Source: an uncultured Bacteroides sp. (GTDB lineage Bacteria; Bacteroidota; Bacteroidia; Bacteroidales; Bacteroidaceae). From it: a stretch of 7,823 nucleotides of DNA. The position numbers and the translations under genes were made by a program. Under the pieces are notes generated by a model. That model was not told where the DNA came from. It saw only the letters and a program-made list of their open reading frames with translations, and did no database searches. The stretch's first letter is position 1, and every line of letters begins with the position of its first letter. The stretch covers positions 1-7,823 of the forward strand of contig USSR01000314.1 of assembly GCA_900557355.1 (NCBI GenBank), written 5' to 3'. Below are positions 6,304 to 7,823 of the stretch, piece after piece.

Positions 6304-7823
6304 TTACTTTTTAGTTGGCAGTCCTGAAGGATAATTAGGACTGTAAAGCAGGGTTTTCTCCCTTTTCTGCAACTGTCCGTCTTTCACCCATTTGTCGCCA
6401 CGTTCGCTCAGGTGCTCTGCCATTGCGCGGCGCAGTTCATCTGTTTGCTTCCGGTATTTCCTGTTGGTTATCTGATTCACTGTTTCGTGCGGGTCTTTCA
6501 CTAAATCAAACAGTTGTTCTTCACCTGTGCGCAGGAACCATATATATTTTATCTTTCCATCTGTAAGCGCACACCAATAGTTTTCTTCCGAGTAACAGGT
6601 GGCATGCTCCATATCTATCCAGCGCCGCCACTGTGGATTTTCTTCTTTTATAAGTTTTAGCATTGAACGGCCGTCCATTGCTTCGGGCGTTTCTACCCCC
6701 GCCGCATCTAAAAATGTGGGCAGAATGTCTCTCAACTCTACCGGATTCTCGATGACTTTTCCTCTGCAGTGTACGCCTTCCACGTCTTTCGGAGTTTTTA
6801 TAATCATCGGGATGGCTGCAGAACCCTCGTAGGCATAGGTTTTCCGCCATGAATGATGGTCTCCCATCATATCCCCGTGGTCTGAAGTGAAGCAGATAAT
6901 TGTGTTGTCATACATGCCTTTCTCTTTGAGCGCTTTTACGATTCTTCCCACTTGTTCGTCGATAAAAGTGACGGCTGCATAATAATGCTTGCGGGTATTC
7001 TTTACATATTCGGTGCTGAATTGGGCAAATGCGGCGGAAGGATCAGCTTTGGGATCGGTGATGTCTTTGCCTATATGCTTGCTCCACTCTCCTTCGGCGG
7101 GGGCGGGGATTTCTATGTTTTCGTACATCTCCAGAATCCGTTGCGGAGGATCGTAAGGGCTGTGAGGACGGGCGAATGATATCTTCAAGAATAGCGGCTG
7201 TTCACCTTCATAATGCTTGATGGTACTTACGGCCACGTCGCCTGTCCAAACTGTGGGATGTAGGTTCTCGGATAGTTTATAGGTAGAGGCGGCGTGATCG
7301 TTCCAACCAATTCCTGTAGCATCGGGATTCTTACCCGGCGCGACGGTCATGAACCATTTTCTGTAGTCGCTGCGGAAGTAGGGCGATTCTATCCGTCCGC
7401 TTTCGTCGAGGATGGTGGCATGAAAACCGTGCAAGGCGTTTTGAGGGCGCCAGTGCATCTTGCCGATGCCCAGCGTGAGGTAGCCGTGATCACGTAGCAT
7501 TTGCGGCATCTCGAATTTATAATGTTCCGCCACATTGCCATAACCAAGCATGCCGTGATGCCAGGGCGAAAGTCCGGTCAGCAATCCTGCGCGTGCCGGG
7601 GTGCTGCTGGGGGTGGCGGAATAAGCGTTGTTGAATAAAAAGCCGTCTTCTGCCAGGGCGTCTATGTTCGGGGTTATGATTCGGTCGTTTCCCGCACACC
7701 CTATCGCGTCTCCACGTTGTTGGTCGGTCATTATGAAGATGATATGCGGCTGTTTCTCTGCCATTGCCTGTTGTGGCAGGCAGAAGGGGACGGCCAGTCC
7801 CGATAACCAATAAGGGTGTTTAC
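6304..7823 (-). CDS. S1-family sulfatase, serine-type, exported (5' end beyond window edge)
   Basis: A sulfatase of the alkaline-phosphatase-like superfamily, complete at its C-terminus. The first in-window ATG (7764) is probably not the start: the frame stays open to the edge, adding 19 residues (KHPYWLSGLAVPFCLPQQA) that look like the hydrophobic core and end of a signal peptide. Cleavage is likely after A-M-A, just before EKQPHIIF, so this is a type I signal, unlike the lipoproteins downstream. Numbering from Met at 7764: MTDQQRGD with metal residues Asp14-Gln15, formylglycine motif S54-T-P-A-R58 (serine version), GKMHW (Lys102, His104), RPHSPYDPP (His201), SDHGDMMGDHHSW (Asp295-His296) and RKTYAYEGS with Lys308. 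The DQQ and SDHGD forms set it apart from the other two sulfatases, so it is probably a different S1 subfamily. It may be in the group with 6-O-sulfatases of Gal/GalNAc, but this is a weak guess. It leads the visible gene run. Confidence 0.95.
   Translation of the reverse strand, partial: KHPYWLSGLAVPFCLPQQAMAEKQPHIIFIMTDQQRGDAIGCAGNDRIITPNIDALAEDGFLFNNAYSATPSSTPARAGLLTGLSPWHHGMLGYGNVAEHYKFEMPQMLRDHGYLTLGIGKMHWRPQNALHGFHATILDESGRIESPYFRSDYRKWFMTVAPGKNPDATGIGWNDHAASTYKLSENLHPTVWTGDVAVSTIKHYEGEQPLFLKISFARPHSPYDPPQRILEMYENIEIPAPAEGEWSKHIGKDITDPKADPSAAFAQFSTEYVKNTRKHYYAAVTFIDEQVGRIVKALKEKGMYDNTIICFTSDHGDMMGDHHSWRKTYAYEGSAAIPMIIKTPKDVEGVHCRGKVIENPVELRDILPTFLDAAGVETPEAMDGRSMLKLIKEENPQWRRWIDMEHATCYSEENYWCALTDGKIKYIWFLRTGEEQLFDLVKDPHETVNQITNRKYRKQTDELRRAMAEHLSERGDKWVKDGQLQKREKTLLYSPNYPSGLPTKK

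Noticed and set aside
1..7823. SusC/SusD pair, regulator, transposase, CRISPR array or tRNA
   Set aside because: The five coding regions fill the window apart from four gaps of 21-32 bp, and none of their products resembles these; no spaced direct repeats or tRNA-like sequence was seen.

Overview
The window looks like part of a Bacteroides-type (gut Bacteroidota) glycan-degradation locus. The reasons are gene content (secreted sulfatases, a GH20 hexosaminidase and a GH43-like propeller protein), Bacteroidota-style lipoprotein signals, and AT-rich spacers without a clear Shine-Dalgarno sequence. Species cannot be fixed from sequence reading alone.

All five genes lie on the minus strand, so transcription runs from right to left. 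In that order they are: (1) a serine-type S1 sulfatase whose N-terminus lies beyond the right edge (6304-7823); (2) a five-bladed beta-propeller lipoprotein related to the GH43/GH117 fold (5050-6282); (3) a second serine-type sulfatase, a lipoprotein with an odd repetitive signal peptide (3543-5027); (4) a GH20 beta-N-acetylhexosaminidase lipoprotein with an F5/8-type C-terminal module (1208-3520); (5) a third serine-type sulfatase, a lipoprotein, cut at the left edge (1-1175). The gaps are 21, 22, 22 and 32 bp, with no terminator-like hairpin in any of them, so the set reads as one polycistronic unit continuing past both edges. No stretch over 32 bp lacks a gene. I see no tRNA, rRNA, CRISPR array or mobile element. 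No SusC/SusD pair or regulator is in view.

The likely joint job is stepwise exo-degradation of a sulfated, HexNAc-containing host glycan such as mucin O-glycan, keratan sulfate or another glycosaminoglycan. The three sulfatases would remove sulfate esters at different positions, GH20 would remove terminal beta-GlcNAc/GalNAc, and the propeller protein would cut or bind a further sugar. All three sulfatases carry Ser at the formylglycine position, so they need an anaerobic sulfatase-maturating enzyme encoded elsewhere.

The points most worth a second look are the GH20 active site, where two usually acidic residues facing O4/O6 are replaced by Asn and Ser (a possible sulfoglycosidase signature), the 18-bp repeat array that builds the second sulfatase's signal peptide, and the propeller protein with no obvious GH43 general-base Asp in its first blade.
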